Shown: piece by piece, positions 1 through 8,661 of the stretch | Layout: each line of letters starts with the position of its first letter | Numbering within the stretch: the first letter of the stretch is position 1 | Assembly (NCBI RefSeq): GCF_020711235.1 | Contig: NZ_JAJFAV010000002.1 | Location: 124,001 to 188,000 of the forward strand | Direction of reading: 5' to 3' | DNA from: Hymenobacter sp. 15J16-1T3B | GTDB taxonomy: Bacteria > Bacteroidota > Bacteroidia > Cytophagales > Hymenobacteraceae | DNA length: 64,000 nucleotides | The notes under the pieces: generated by a model | What the model was told of the DNA's origin: nothing | The model's database searches: none | What the model saw: only the letters and a program-made list of their open reading frames with translations | Translations under genes and position numbers: made by a program

Positions 1-527
1 CTGGTTTCGGGCTGTGGGGGCGGTTTGCTGACTTGTCCGCCGCCGAGCAGCTGAACATGCTGCAGCTGAACATGCTGGTGCCGGTGGCGCTGACCCACGC
101 CCTGCTGCCGCAGCTGCGGGCCGCGCCCCGGGCCTACGTGCTCAACGTAGCCAGCACCGCCGCTTACCAAGCCGTGCCCACGCTGGCCTTGTACGCCGCC
201 AGCAAGGCGTTTTTGCTGACGTTTTCGCGTGGGCTGCGCTATGAGTTGCTCGGTACGAGCGTGTCGGTGAGCTGCCTGAGCCCCGGGGCCACCAGCACCG
301 ACTTTGCCGACCGCGCCGGCATGAACCCGGAGCTGCAGCAAACCTCGGCCCGCTTCGCCATGAAGCCGGCGGAAGTGGCCCGCATCGGCGTAGCCGGGCT
401 GCTGGCCGGCGAGGCCGAAATTATTCCGGGCGTGCTCAACAAAGTATCGGCCCGGCTGACTGGGGTGGTGCCCAAAGCCCTGACCGAAAAAATAGCCGCC
501 GGTCTTTACGAGAAGCACCTGAAATAG
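1..527 (+). CDS. Short-chain dehydrogenase/reductase, 5' end outside the window
   Basis: C-terminal part of an SDR oxidoreductase of the DltE-like class. The reading frame is open from base 3 and begins GFGLWGRF, which is the end of the conserved N-N-A-G-F-G motif, so the Rossmann GxxxGxG part lies before the window. The catalytic Y-x3-K is visible as LYAASKAF, with an upstream serine in NVAST. A PG motif region (SCLSPGATSTDF) follows. The stop codon is 525-527. It converges on the next gene with only 18 bases between them. The substrate cannot be deduced. Confidence 0.9.
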   Translation, partial: GFGLWGRFADLSAAEQLNMLQLNMLVPVALTHALLPQLRAAPRAYVLNVASTAAYQAVPTLALYAASKAFLLTFSRGLRYELLGTSVSVSCLSPGATSTDFADRAGMNPELQQTSARFAMKPAEVARIGVAGLLAGEAEIIPGVLNKVSARLTGVVPKALTEKIAAGLYEKHLK

Positions 528-545
528 CCGCCCGCCGAGCACAGC

Positions 546-1196
546 TCAGCCCCGGCCCACGAGCCGTCCGGCCAGCCACCACGCCAGCGGCGCCGCCGCC
601 AGGGCCCCGAGCACGTCCCAGCTGTAGTGAGCGTGCTGCACCAGCACCAGCACGGCCACCACGCCCGTGCCGAGCAGCAGCAACCGGCGGCGTCCGCCCG
701 GACCCACGGCCAGGGCCAGCAGCAGCACCGTGGCCGTGTGGCCGGAGAAGAACAGGTCCTTGGTGATGCTGGTGGCGGAGGCGTAGAACCAGCGGTCCAC
801 CAGCGGGTCGTGCAGCACCAGCAGTTGGGGCGGGGCCTCCCAGGGCAGCAGCGCCAGGGTGCCGAGGCGCAGCAGGTGCAGCAGCAGGTAGCCCCACAAG
901 GCGCGCAGCAGCCGCGGCGGCCGCGGCACCAGCCCCGCCAGCCCCAGCACGAGGCAGGCGTAAATCACCAAGAACGTGGCCGTGGATACGTCGCGGGCCG
1001 GCAGCGCGCGCAGCAGGGCGTCGGGTGGCTGGTAGCCCGGGCGGGCCTGAATCCAGGCGAAGAACCTCGGCAGGGCGGCGGCTAGCCCTACTAATCCGGC
1101 CAGGGCCGCGCCTAACCGGGCCCGAAACGCCGGCCGGGCCCAGGCCTGCCGCCAGGCGGCCCGCACGGAAACAAGCGAAGTAGGGCGCGTAAACAT
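546..1196 (-). CDS. Sphingomyelin-synthase/PAP2-like integral membrane protein
   Basis: A 216-residue polytopic protein with about six hydrophobic segments. Near the C-terminus it has FFSGHTATV (His153) and QHAHYSWDV (His190, Asp194). This is the H-H-D triad arrangement of the sphingomyelin synthase/PAP2_C branch, rather than classic PAP2 with its KxxxxxxRP motif. Such enzymes transfer phospho-alcohol head groups at the membrane. I chose the start at 1196 because residues before it are unlike a membrane protein and carry no hydrophobic segment. Sphingolipids are common in this phylum, so a head-group transferase is plausible, but substrate and donor are inference. Confidence 0.75.
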   Translation of the reverse strand: MFTRPTSLVSVRAAWRQAWARPAFRARLGAALAGLVGLAAALPRFFAWIQARPGYQPPDALLRALPARDVSTATFLVIYACLVLGLAGLVPRPPRLLRALWGYLLLHLLRLGTLALLPWEAPPQLLVLHDPLVDRWFYASATSITKDLFFSGHTATVLLLALAVGPGGRRRLLLLGTGVVAVLVLVQHAHYSWDVLGALAAAPLAWWLAGRLVGRG

Positions 1197-1202
1197 CGGA
1201 GC

Positions 1203-1395
1203 AAGGTACGCGCCGCGGCCGAGCGCCGCTTCGGCGACTGGGACATGACCTTTCGCACGCTGAACCCCGAGCTGTTTCGCTACGTGCCGGGCTACCGGCC
1301 GCTGGAAGAGCCGGACCTCGCCGCCACCAGCCTCAGCCACGCCGACGTGCTGCTGCCGGAGCTGTGCGCACCCACTCGCTGGGCCCGCCAGTGGA
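1203..1395 (+). pseudogene. Possible remnant of a degraded gene
   Basis: Between the divergent starts at 1196 and 1466 one plus-strand frame (containing FGDWDMTFRTLNPELF) has the strong G/C third-position bias of real genes for about 60 codons. It has no recognisable start and then runs into the leader of the next gene in a different frame. I do not recognise the peptide. It could be chance in GC-rich DNA or a decayed gene end. Confidence 0.2.
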
Positions 1396-1408
1396 ATGAT
1401 TTCCGCAC

Positions 1409-1438
1409 TTGCCCGGCCCGTCGTGCATCGTACCTTGC
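1409..1438 (+). promoter_or_regulatory. Candidate Bacteroidota promoter of the M20D gene
   Basis: TTG at 1409-1411, then 19 bases, then TACCTTGC at 1431-1438. This is one base off the TAnnTTTG -7 element, with the same 19-base spacing seen at the rpmB and rpmG promoters. The start codon is 28 bases downstream. Confidence 0.4.
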
Positions 1439-1465
1439 CGCCCGACGTTGCCCGTCGGTCTGCCT

Positions 1466-2782
1466 ATGCTTCGTTTTTCCTCCTTGGTCCTGCTTGCCTG
1501 CGGGCTGCTGCCGGCCCTGCCTGCGCCGGCCCAAAAGAAACCCGCCGCCGACACCCGCATCGACGCGGCCGCGGCCCGCGTGGACGCCCAGGTTATTGCC
1601 TGGCGCCGCGACATCCACGAGCACCCGGAGCTGGGCAACCGCGAAACCCGCACCGCCGCCCTCGTGGCCGCCGAGCTCAAGCGCCTGGGCCTGGAAGTGC
1701 AGACCGGCGTGGCCAAAACCGGTGTGGTGGGCGTGCTGCGCGGCGGCAAGCCCGGCCCCGTGGTGGCCCTGCGCGCCGACATGGACGCATTGCCCGTAAC
1801 CGAGGAACGCAAAGTGCCCTTCGCCTCGAAAGAACGCGCCCAGTACAACGGCCAGGAAGTGGGCGTGATGCATGCCTGCGGCCACGACGCGCACGTGGCC
1901 ATGCTGCTGGGCGCGGCCAACGTGCTGGCTTCGATGAAGGCCGACCTGCCCGGCACCGTCAAGTTCATCTTTCAGCCCGCCGAGGAAGGGCCGCCCCCCG
2001 GCGAGGAAGGCGGCGCCAAGCTTATGGTGCAGGAAGGCGTGCTCGACAAGCCCCGGGTCGACGCCGTGTTCGGGTTGCACATCAACGCCCAGACCGAGGT
2101 GGGGCAGCTCAAGTACCGCGCCGGCGGCATGATGGCCAGCGCCGACGTGTTTCAGATCAAGGTGAAGGGCAAATCGGCCCACGGTGCCTACCCCTGGCTG
2201 GCCGTCGACCCGGTGGTGGCCGCCGCGCAGATTATCGTGGCCCTGCAGACTATCGTCAGCCGCGAGGTGCAGCTCACCGACGACGCGGCCGTGGTGACGG
2301 TGGGCATGGTGCACGGCGGCGTGCGCAACAACATCATTCCCGAGCAGGTGGAGCTGCAGGGCACGCTGCGCGCCCTCAACACCAAAACCCGCGAGCTGCT
2401 GGCCCAGAGCGTGAAGCGCGTGGCTACCAACGTGGCCGAAGCTGCCGGCGCCACCGCCGAGGTGGACGTGCGCCCTGCCGCCCCGCTCACCTACAACGAC
2501 CCGGCCCTGACGGCCCGCATGCTGCCCACGCTGCGCCGCGTGGCCGGCATTTCAAACGTGACGGAAATGCGCGCCGTGACCGGGGCCGAGGACTTCGGCT
2601 GCTACGAAGAGAAAGTGCCCGGGCTGTTCCTCTACCTCGGCGGCATGCCCGCGGGCACCGACGCGGCCCGCACCGCCCCGCACCACACCGCCGGTTTCTA
2701 CGTCGACGACACCGGGCTGGGCCTGGGCGTGCGCACCCTGGCCAACCTGGCCGTCGATTACCTCGGCAGCGGCGGCCGCTAA
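1466..2782 (+). CDS. Secreted M20D amidohydrolase (hippurate hydrolase/aminoacylase type)
   Basis: A 438-residue metal-dependent amidohydrolase that should cleave N-acyl amino acids or similar amides. A signal peptide ([23 protein letters not shown]) directs it across the inner membrane. Metal-site motifs are present in order: [21 protein letters not shown] (Cys and His ligands), QPAEEG, FGLHINA and [12 protein letters not shown]. The dimerisation/lid insert lies between the two catalytic halves. The start at 1466 is chosen because it begins exactly at the signal peptide; an upstream in-frame ATG at 1409 would add residues unlike an export signal. Single gene, followed by a strong hairpin. 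The exact substrate is unknown. Confidence 0.93.
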   Translation: MLRFSSLVLLACGLLPALPAPAQKKPAADTRIDAAAARVDAQVIAWRRDIHEHPELGNRETRTAALVAAELKRLGLEVQTGVAKTGVVGVLRGGKPGPVVALRADMDALPVTEERKVPFASKERAQYNGQEVGVMHACGHDAHVAMLLGAANVLASMKADLPGTVKFIFQPAEEGPPPGEEGGAKLMVQEGVLDKPRVDAVFGLHINAQTEVGQLKYRAGGMMASADVFQIKVKGKSAHGAYPWLAVDPVVAAAQIIVALQTIVSREVQLTDDAAVVTVGMVHGGVRNNIIPEQVELQGTLRALNTKTRELLAQSVKRVATNVAEAAGATAEVDVRPAAPLTYNDPALTARMLPTLRRVAGISNVTEMRAVTGAEDFGCYEEKVPGLFLYLGGMPAGTDAARTAPHHTAGFYVDDTGLGLGVRTLANLAVDYLGSGGR

Positions 2783-2802
2783 CCGCCGGCTTCTTTCCAC
2801 TG

Positions 2803-2838
2803 GCGCCGCCGGTTCCTGACAGCAGGAGCCGGCGGCGC
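2803..2838 (+). terminator. Hairpin after the M20D gene
   Basis: 16-base stem with one G-T wobble (gcgccgccggttcctg pairing with caggagccggcggcgc, four-base loop), 20 bases after the stop codon. It lacks a T-run, so termination efficiency is uncertain. Confidence 0.6.
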
Positions 2839-3116
2839 TGCCGTTAAGGGCTGGGTGGTTCTATTTTTGGTTTAACGTATTTGCCGGAAATGTTCAACAA
2901 ATGAGCCCGCGCCCGTAGTGCGGATTGGCAGGCGTGCGCGTTACGGAATGGCGGGTATTGGGTTGGGTTTTTTAAGCTTTTCGCAGAGAAAAAAATATTT
3001 TCTTCCAAAGTCGCATAAAAATCGGTTGAAATTAAAAAATCATTAATTTGCCGTCCATCCAGTCCCCATCTGGTAACAGTCCAACTCTTTTCCCAACCAA
3101 CTCCTTACCACTGTTC
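2839..3116 (+). promoter_or_regulatory. AT-rich control region upstream of the M4 protease
   Basis: No gene is visible here. From about 2960 to 3055 the DNA is far more AT-rich than its surroundings. It includes an imperfect palindrome (AGAAAA..TTTTCT, 2987-3003), a TTG at 3026 and TTAATTTG at 3043-3050, which resembles a -7 element but with too short a spacer to that TTG. This is probably the promoter and regulator-binding region of the secreted protease. Confidence 0.45.
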
Positions 3117-5591
3117 ATGCTTAACAAGTACTCTGCCCTCGGGCTGGCGCTGCTCGGCAGCCTCACGGCCCAGGCTCAAGACGGCGCCCGCGTTGGCGCG
3201 CCCCAGCTGCTTAAAGGTGCCGACGGCCAACCCGAATTTGTGCAGTTCCCCGCTGCCGCCCGGCCCCTTGATTCGCGCGTGGCCCTGGCCGCCGCCCTGC
3301 CCCTCTCCCAGCACGACGAACTGCGCGCTGCGCGCAGCGAAGCCGACGAGCTGGGCTTCACCCACGAAAAATTCCAGCAGTACTACAAAGGCGTGAAGGT
3401 GGAACACGCCACCTACACCGCCCACCGCCGCAACGGCGCCGTGGAAAGCCTCTCGGGCGACTTCGAAAAGTTGCCCGAAGGCCTCAACGTGCGCCCCTCG
3501 CTGTCGGCCGAATCGGCTTTGCAGGCGGCCATGAGCTTCGTGCGCGCCAGCAAGTACATGTGGCAGCTGCCCAACGAGGGCGCCTCCGCCATGGAAACCG
3601 AAGGCAAGAGCACCTTCAAGCCCGCCGGTGAGCTGGTGCTCGTGCGCAACACCATGAGCATGGACGCGGCCAAAGCCGGCCAGCTCACCCTGGCCTGGAA
3701 ACTGGACGTGTACGCGGCCCAGCCCGTGAGCCGCGCCTACATCTACGTGGACGCTCACACCGGCGAAATCGTGATGCAAGACGCCATCATCAAGCACGCC
3801 GCTACCACGGCCACCTTCGCTACGGCCTACAACGGCACCCGCTCGTTGGCTAACGAAAGCTACACCACCAGCACCGGTGCCACGGCCTACCGCCTGCGCG
3901 AGTACACCCGCGGCCTCGGCATCGAGACCTACAACGCCAAGCGCAGCAACAGCTACACCGCCGCCGTTGACTTCTCCGACGCCGACAACAACTGGACGGC
4001 TGCCGAGTACAACAACACCTACTACGACAACGTGGCCGGCGACGCCCACTTCGGCGCCCAGTGCACCTACGACTACTGGAAGGCGGTGCACGGCCGCAAC
4101 TCCTACGACAACGCCGGTGCCAAAATCAAGAGCTACGTGCACTACGACGACGTGCCCGGCGGCTCTGGCTACGAAAACGCCTTCTGGAACGGCTCGGTGA
4201 TGACCTATGGCGACGGGGCCAGCACCTTCAAGCCGCTGACGGCCATGGACGTGTGCGGCCACGAAATCGGCCACGCCGTGTGCGAAAAGACGGCTAACCT
4301 GACCTACCAGAACGAGTCGGGCGCCATGAACGAAGGCTTCTCCGACATCTGGGGTGCCTGCGTGGAAGCTCGCGCCGCGGGCCTCTACAGCCTGACCGGC
4401 AAGAGCACCTGGCTGATCGGCGAGGAAATCATGAAAGCCGGCGGCGCGCTGCGCTCCATGAGCAACCCCAACCAGTACGGTCAGCCCGACACCTACCAGG
4501 GCACTTACTGGAAGGCCACGACCTCGTCGCCCACCTCGTCGAACGACTACGGCGGAGTGCACACCAACTCGGGCGTACTGAACTACTGGTTCTACCTGCT
4601 GGCGCAGGGCGGCTCGGGCACCAACGACAAGGGCACGGCTTTCTCGGTAGCCGGCATCGGCATCGACGCCGCCGCTAAAATTGCCTTCCGCGCCGAAAGC
4701 GTGTACCTCTCGGCTTCTTCGAACTACGCCGCGGCCCGCACCGCTTCCATCAGCGCTGCTACCGACCTCTACGGCGCCGGCTCGACGCAAGTAACGGCCG
4801 TAACCAACGCCTGGGGCGCCGTGGGCGTCGGCTCCGGCTCGACCGGTGGCGGCACCGGCACCACCTCGTACTGCGCTTCGAACGGCTCGACGCAGTCGTA
4901 CGAGTGGATTGACCTGGTGCAGCTGGGCTCGATCAACCGCACCTCCAGCAAAGAAACCGGTGGCTACTACAACGGCACCGCTACCAGCACCTCGCTGGCT
5001 GCCGGCGCTGCCGCTACCATCTACTTCTCGGCGGGCTTCACCTCCACGGCTTACACGGAGTACTGGAAGGTGTACATCGACTACAACAAGAACGGCGTGT
5101 TCACGGATGCCGGCGAACTGGTAGTATCGGGCTCCTCGTCGAGCGCAGCTACGCTGAGCAGCACCTTCACGGTGCCCACCACGGCTAAGAGCGGCACGAC
5201 GCGGATGCGCGTTATCATGAGCGACGCTTCGGCCACGACCAGCTGCGGCACCTTCAGCTACGGCGAAACCGAAGACTACACGGTGAACATCACCGGCGGC
5301 GCCGCCCTCACGCCGGGCGTAGCCGGCATCAGCGGCGCTACCCAGCTGGGCAACGAAGTGGGCCGCGACGCCGTGGCTTACCCGAACCCGACGGCCGGCT
5401 TGCTGACCGTAGCCCTGCCCAACAACGGCGAGCTGAAGTCGGTGAAAGTGTACGACCAGCGCGGCGCCGAAGTGAAGGTGCGCGTGGTGGCTGGTGGCCA
5501 GCTCGACGTGAGCAGCCTGAAGGCCGGTATCTACCAAGTAAGCCTGTCGGACGGCCAGAAAGCCTTCCGCACCCGTTTCGTGAAGGAATAA
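3117..5591 (+). CDS. Secreted thermolysin-like M4 metalloprotease with type IX sorting domain
   Basis: 824 residues. Order: signal peptide (MLNKYSALGLALLGSLTAQAQ), FTP/PepSY propeptide (to about 210), M4 catalytic domain (about 225-575), GEVED domain (about 600-735) and a C-terminal type IX secretion sorting domain (starting at AYPNPTAG, ending LKAGIYQVSLSDG..FVKE). Zinc and catalytic motifs are HEIGH (His382, Glu383, His386), the third ligand in NEGFSDIWG (about Glu406) and the active-site His in GGVHTNSG (about 482), so it should be active. An upstream in-frame TTG at 3048 is rejected because ATG 3117 starts at the signal peptide. It is expected to be exported by Sec, then by the type IX system to the surface or medium. 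Single gene with its own terminator. Confidence 0.96.
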   Translation: MLNKYSALGLALLGSLTAQAQDGARVGAPQLLKGADGQPEFVQFPAAARPLDSRVALAAALPLSQHDELRAARSEADELGFTHEKFQQYYKGVKVEHATYTAHRRNGAVESLSGDFEKLPEGLNVRPSLSAESALQAAMSFVRASKYMWQLPNEGASAMETEGKSTFKPAGELVLVRNTMSMDAAKAGQLTLAWKLDVYAAQPVSRAYIYVDAHTGEIVMQDAIIKHAATTATFATAYNGTRSLANESYTTSTGATAYRLREYTRGLGIETYNAKRSNSYTAAVDFSDADNNWTAAEYNNTYYDNVAGDAHFGAQCTYDYWKAVHGRNSYDNAGAKIKSYVHYDDVPGGSGYENAFWNGSVMTYGDGASTFKPLTAMDVCGHEIGHAVCEKTANLTYQNESGAMNEGFSDIWGACVEARAAGLYSLTGKSTWLIGEEIMKAGGALRSMSNPNQYGQPDTYQGTYWKATTSSPTSSNDYGGVHTNSGVLNYWFYLLAQGGSGTNDKGTAFSVAGIGIDAAAKIAFRAESVYLSASSNYAAARTASISAATDLYGAGSTQVTAVTNAWGAVGVGSGSTGGGTGTTSYCASNGSTQSYEWIDLVQLGSINRTSSKETGGYYNGTATSTSLAAGAAATIYFSAGFTSTAYTEYWKVYIDYNKNGVFTDAGELVVSGSSSSAATLSSTFTVPTTAKSGTTRMRVIMSDASATTSCGTFSYGETEDYTVNITGGAALTPGVAGISGATQLGNEVGRDAVAYPNPTAGLLTVALPNNGELKSVKVYDQRGAEVKVRVVAGGQLDVSSLKAGIYQVSLSDGQKAFRTRFVKE

Positions 5592-5616
5592 CCGCCTTCC
5601 GCTACGGTTAGGGACC

Positions 5617-5658
5617 GAAAAACGCCCGTCGCGCAGCCGCGCGGCGGGCGTTTTTTTT
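5617..5658 (+). terminator. Intrinsic terminator of the M4 protease gene
   Basis: GC-rich stem (cgcccgtcgcgc / gcgcggcgggcg, near perfect) followed directly by eight T residues at 5651-5658. Classic rho-independent form. Confidence 0.9.
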
Positions 5659-5715
5659 GTTTGCCAAGCGCCGGCGGTGCGTCCGTAGCGGCTGCCCCCG
5701 CGTCTGTTTCGCCCT

Positions 5716-6600
5716 ATGCATATTGCCCTCGTTACCTGCGACGCCCTGGCTCAGTACCAGAGCACCGGCGTCACCGATGAAGACCACCAACTCGCCGCCC
5801 ACCTGCGCGCCCGCGGCCTCGACGTCACGTTTGCTTCCTGGTCGGATGCCGCGGTGCGCTGGGAAGGCTTCGATGCAGCCGTGCTCAAGTCGCCCTGGGA
5901 CTACTTCGACCGCCCCGCCGAGTTTCACCGCTGGCTCGACGAGCTGGACCGCCGCGGCGTGCGCCTGCTCAATCCCACGAGCATCGTGCGGCCCAACGCC
6001 GACAAAAGCTACCTGCGCGACATGGAAGCGGCCGGCGTGCCCATCGTGCCCACGCGCTGGCTGCCGCGCGGCAGCCGCGTGGATACCGCCGCGCTGCTGG
6101 CCGAGCTGGGCCAGCCCGACAAGCTGGTGCTCAAGCCCACCGTCAGCGGCGGCGCCAAGGACACTTTTGCCCTGACGCCCGCCGAGGCCGCAGCCGCCAC
6201 GGCGCAGCTGCAGGCCCTGGTAGACGCCAGCGACTTCATGGCCCAGCCCTTCCTGCCGCAGATTCAGACTGCCGGCGAATGGTCGTTGGTGTTTTTCGGC
6301 GGGCAGCTTAGCCACTGCCTGCGCAAGACGCCCAAGTCCGGCGACTTCCGGGTGCAGCACATGTTCGGCGGCGGCATCCACGCCGAAACGCCGCCAGCCG
6401 ATATTCAGGCCCTGGCCGCCGACATCGTGCAGCGCTTCGCCCCCGGCTGCCTCTACGCCCGCGTCGACGGGGTGGAAAATGGCACCGGCGGTTTCTGGCT
6501 CATGGAGCTGGAGCTGATTGAGCCCTTCCTCTACCTCGACTCGGCCGGCCCCGCTGCCTACGCCCGCTACGCCGACGCGCTGCTGGCGCTACTAAGCTAA
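5716..6600 (+). CDS. ATP-grasp ligase (glutathione synthetase/DcsG-like)
   Basis: 294 residues with an ATP-grasp fold of the RimK/glutathione synthetase type, resembling proteins annotated as DcsG-like. Visible features are an N-terminal preATP-grasp half with SPWDYFDRP, NPTSIVRPNADKSYLRDME, the ATP-binding lysine and glycine-rich loop in LVLKPTVSGGAKDTF, and an acidic Mg site near the end (MELELIEPFLYL). It would join a carboxylate to an amine using ATP. The substrates cannot be read from the sequence and no pathway partners lie beside it. Confidence 0.8.
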   Translation: MHIALVTCDALAQYQSTGVTDEDHQLAAHLRARGLDVTFASWSDAAVRWEGFDAAVLKSPWDYFDRPAEFHRWLDELDRRGVRLLNPTSIVRPNADKSYLRDMEAAGVPIVPTRWLPRGSRVDTAALLAELGQPDKLVLKPTVSGGAKDTFALTPAEAAAATAQLQALVDASDFMAQPFLPQIQTAGEWSLVFFGGQLSHCLRKTPKSGDFRVQHMFGGGIHAETPPADIQALAADIVQRFAPGCLYARVDGVENGTGGFWLMELELIEPFLYLDSAGPAAYARYADALLALLS

Positions 6601-6660
6601 CCCGCAGTAGCACCCGCGACACCCACGGCAGGCACTGCGAGCAAAGACGCCCGGCGGTGG

Positions 6661-6920
6661 ACCTCGTTGTCCTTGCGAGCGAACCGAAGCGAAGGGCGAC
6701 ATAGTTAAGCGCGGCAAGCCTTCCTCTCGCGGCAGGACGGTGAGAAAAGCACTAATTAAGAAACAGCAGCGCCCGAAACTGATGCTACAGTCTCGGGCGC
6801 TGCTGTTTTCGGTTGGCAAGGATTGCGTCGGTGGTGCCGCGGGAGGAATGATTAGCTACGCCTTCCTGCGGGTGCCGCGCTTGACTACGTCGCCCGTCGG
6901 TTCGCTCGCAAGGACGACTG
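6661..6920. repeat. Composite dispersed repeat between convergent genes
   Basis: An imperfect inverted repeat: ccttgcgagcgaaccga at 6671 onward and its reverse complement ending near 6914, continuing inward with gggcgacatagttaagcgcggca and its counterpart. It encloses the perfect hairpin 6761-6808. The same plan recurs at 53946-54160. No coding sequence is visible in 6601-6966. Confidence 0.7.
6761..6808. terminator. Bidirectional hairpin inside the composite repeat
   Basis: A 16-base perfect stem (aaacagcagcgcccga / tcgggcgctgctgttt) with A-rich left and T-rich right edges. It lies between convergent genes, so it can terminate both. Confidence 0.7.
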
Positions 6921-6966
6921 GTACTACCGTCGTGACTCCTCGCACCAGCGGCCGGGCCGGACGTCG

Positions 6967-7752
6967 TTAGAAGCCGTGGCCGATGAAACCACCGTCGACC
7001 GACAGCGTCTGGCCGGTGATGTAGCTGGCGGCGGGCAGGCAGAGAAAAGCCACGGCGGCGGCCACTTCCTGCGGCTCGCCGACGCGGCGCATGGGCGTGC
7101 GGGCAATGACTTCCTGATGGTAGTCCTCATTGCTGAGCACGCCGGCGGCCAGCGGGGTCTGGATGTACCAAGGCGCCACGCAATTGACGCGGATGCCGTC
7201 GGCGGCCCACTCGGCGGCGAGGTAGCGGCTGAGCTGCACGAGGGCCGCTTTGGTCATGCCGTACACGGCGCCGGTGCGCACGTGCGTCAGGCCCGCCACC
7301 GAGGAGATATTGACGATGGTGCCCGCGGGGCTGGCCTTAAGCAGCGGGTGGGCCAACTGGCAGAGGCTAAAGGCCGAGTCGAGGTTGGTTTGCAGCACGT
7401 GCTGGTATTCCTCGGCCGAATATTCGGTGGTCGGCTTGCGCACGTTGGTGCCCACGTTGTTCACCAGCCCGTCGAGGCGGCCGAAGCGGGTCTGCACAGC
7501 GTTGAGCAGAGTTTGGCGGCCGTCGAGGCGGCTCACGTCGGCCGGAATGGCGTGGGCATCGAGGCCTTGCTGCTGCCAGGCGGCTACGGCGGCTTCCAGC
7601 GGCTCGGGGCGGCGGGCCGCCGCTACCACCGTGGCGCCGAAGCCGAGCAGCTCCTCGGCCACGGCGGCCCCGATGCCGGCCGAAGCCCCGGTAACGATAA
7701 AGACGCGGTCTTGCAGCGACCAGCGCGTGGCTGCATCAGCAGGAAAAGGCAT
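6967..7752 (-). CDS. SDR family oxidoreductase (tropinone-reductase-like)
   Basis: 261-residue classical SDR. The cofactor motif is [17 protein letters not shown] (TGxxxGxG), followed by NNVGTN (NNAG equivalent), the catalytic Ser in NISSVAG and Tyr/Lys in [12 protein letters not shown]. The C-terminal [15 protein letters not shown] is typical of the glucose/3-oxoacyl reductase group. It should be an NAD(P)-dependent alcohol dehydrogenase or ketone reductase of unknown substrate. It converges on the ATP-grasp gene across the composite repeat. Confidence 0.92.
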   Translation of the reverse strand: MPFPADAATRWSLQDRVFIVTGASAGIGAAVAEELLGFGATVVAAARRPEPLEAAVAAWQQQGLDAHAIPADVSRLDGRQTLLNAVQTRFGRLDGLVNNVGTNVRKPTTEYSAEEYQHVLQTNLDSAFSLCQLAHPLLKASPAGTIVNISSVAGLTHVRTGAVYGMTKAALVQLSRYLAAEWAADGIRVNCVAPWYIQTPLAAGVLSNEDYHQEVIARTPMRRVGEPQEVAAAVAFLCLPAASYITGQTLSVDGGFIGHGF

Positions 7753-7893
7753 AGCTCGGTGGAGTAAGGGGGAGAGTAACGCAACCGGACAGGTCGCGGC
7801 TCATTGAACGGCATTCCGCCGGTCAGCGGCCAGTGTAGCGTCGGCAACGATGCGCAAATGCCCCGCTGACGCCGCCGGCCGCTTGGGCGGCGC

Positions 7894-8595
7894 TTACTTG
7901 ATCTGGTATTCGGCTTTCAACTCGAAGGTGGCGTAGCCGTCGTTCTGAGCGGGGTTGCCGCGCTGACTCACGTCGTCGAGGTGGTCGGTGGTGGTGAAGG
8001 TGTAGAGGCCCTGGGCGGTTATCCAGAGGCGGGGCACCACGTTGAAGCTCAACCCGCCGCCCACGGGCGCAATCAGGGCCGTGCCGGGGTAATCGGGCCG
8101 TTCGGGCGAAAGGAATCCTTCTGGCACATTCGGCACGTTCACGCCCCGGTAGGCCTTGGGATTGTAGATGGCAAAGCCCCCGCCGGCCTGCAAAAAGGGC
8201 TTGATGCGCAGGACTTGGTTGCGCGTGGCGCCGTACCACGAGGGGTCGGTCAGCGGCTCGAAGCGCACGAAGCTGGTCAGCGAGAGGTTGCGGCCGCGGA
8301 AGGCTAGGCTACGCTCCCGCAACTTGTCGGTACCGGCTAGCTGAAACCACGATACGTCGCCACCCACGGCCCAGTGCGGCCGCCAGGTGTACACCAGCCC
8401 GCCGCTCACGGCCGGGCCGGGGCGCAGGCCGCCCAGGTCGCCGAAGTAGAGGGCCGCGCCGCCGCCGGCCGTCAGGCGCAGCGGACCACGGTAGAAACCG
8501 CGCCCCTGCGCGTCGTAGTGGCGGCGCGGGCCCTGGGCCTGCGTGGCCAAAGGCGCCAGCAAGGCGGCGCCGAGGAGAAAGGAGGCTATGCGCAC
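7894..8595 (-). CDS. Outer membrane beta-barrel protein
   Basis: 233 residues with signal peptide (MRIASFLLGAALLAPLATQAQ) and alternating hydrophobic beta-strand pattern to the end (FELKAEYQIK). It looks like a small porin-fold protein of the kind often annotated as DUF6089 or outer membrane beta-barrel. The start codon is GTG; no in-frame ATG lies just upstream. It lies 66 bases downstream of the TPR gene on the same strand, so the two may be co-transcribed. Its specific role is unknown. Confidence 0.75.
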   Translation of the reverse strand: MRIASFLLGAALLAPLATQAQGPRRHYDAQGRGFYRGPLRLTAGGGAALYFGDLGGLRPGPAVSGGLVYTWRPHWAVGGDVSWFQLAGTDKLRERSLAFRGRNLSLTSFVRFEPLTDPSWYGATRNQVLRIKPFLQAGGGFAIYNPKAYRGVNVPNVPEGFLSPERPDYPGTALIAPVGGGLSFNVVPRLWITAQGLYTFTTTDHLDDVSQRGNPAQNDGYATFELKAEYQIK

Positions 8596-8661
8596 GAAAC
8601 GAAGAAATGGTGAGTGGGCTAGGGTACGCCCGCCGGACGGCGGGCGTTGCCGGGCCCGGAC

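Noticed and set aside
3105-5537. An 810-codon open frame on the minus strand
   Set aside because: It is the complement of the M4 protease gene, with Val/Gly/His-rich composition; an artefact of GC-rich codon use.
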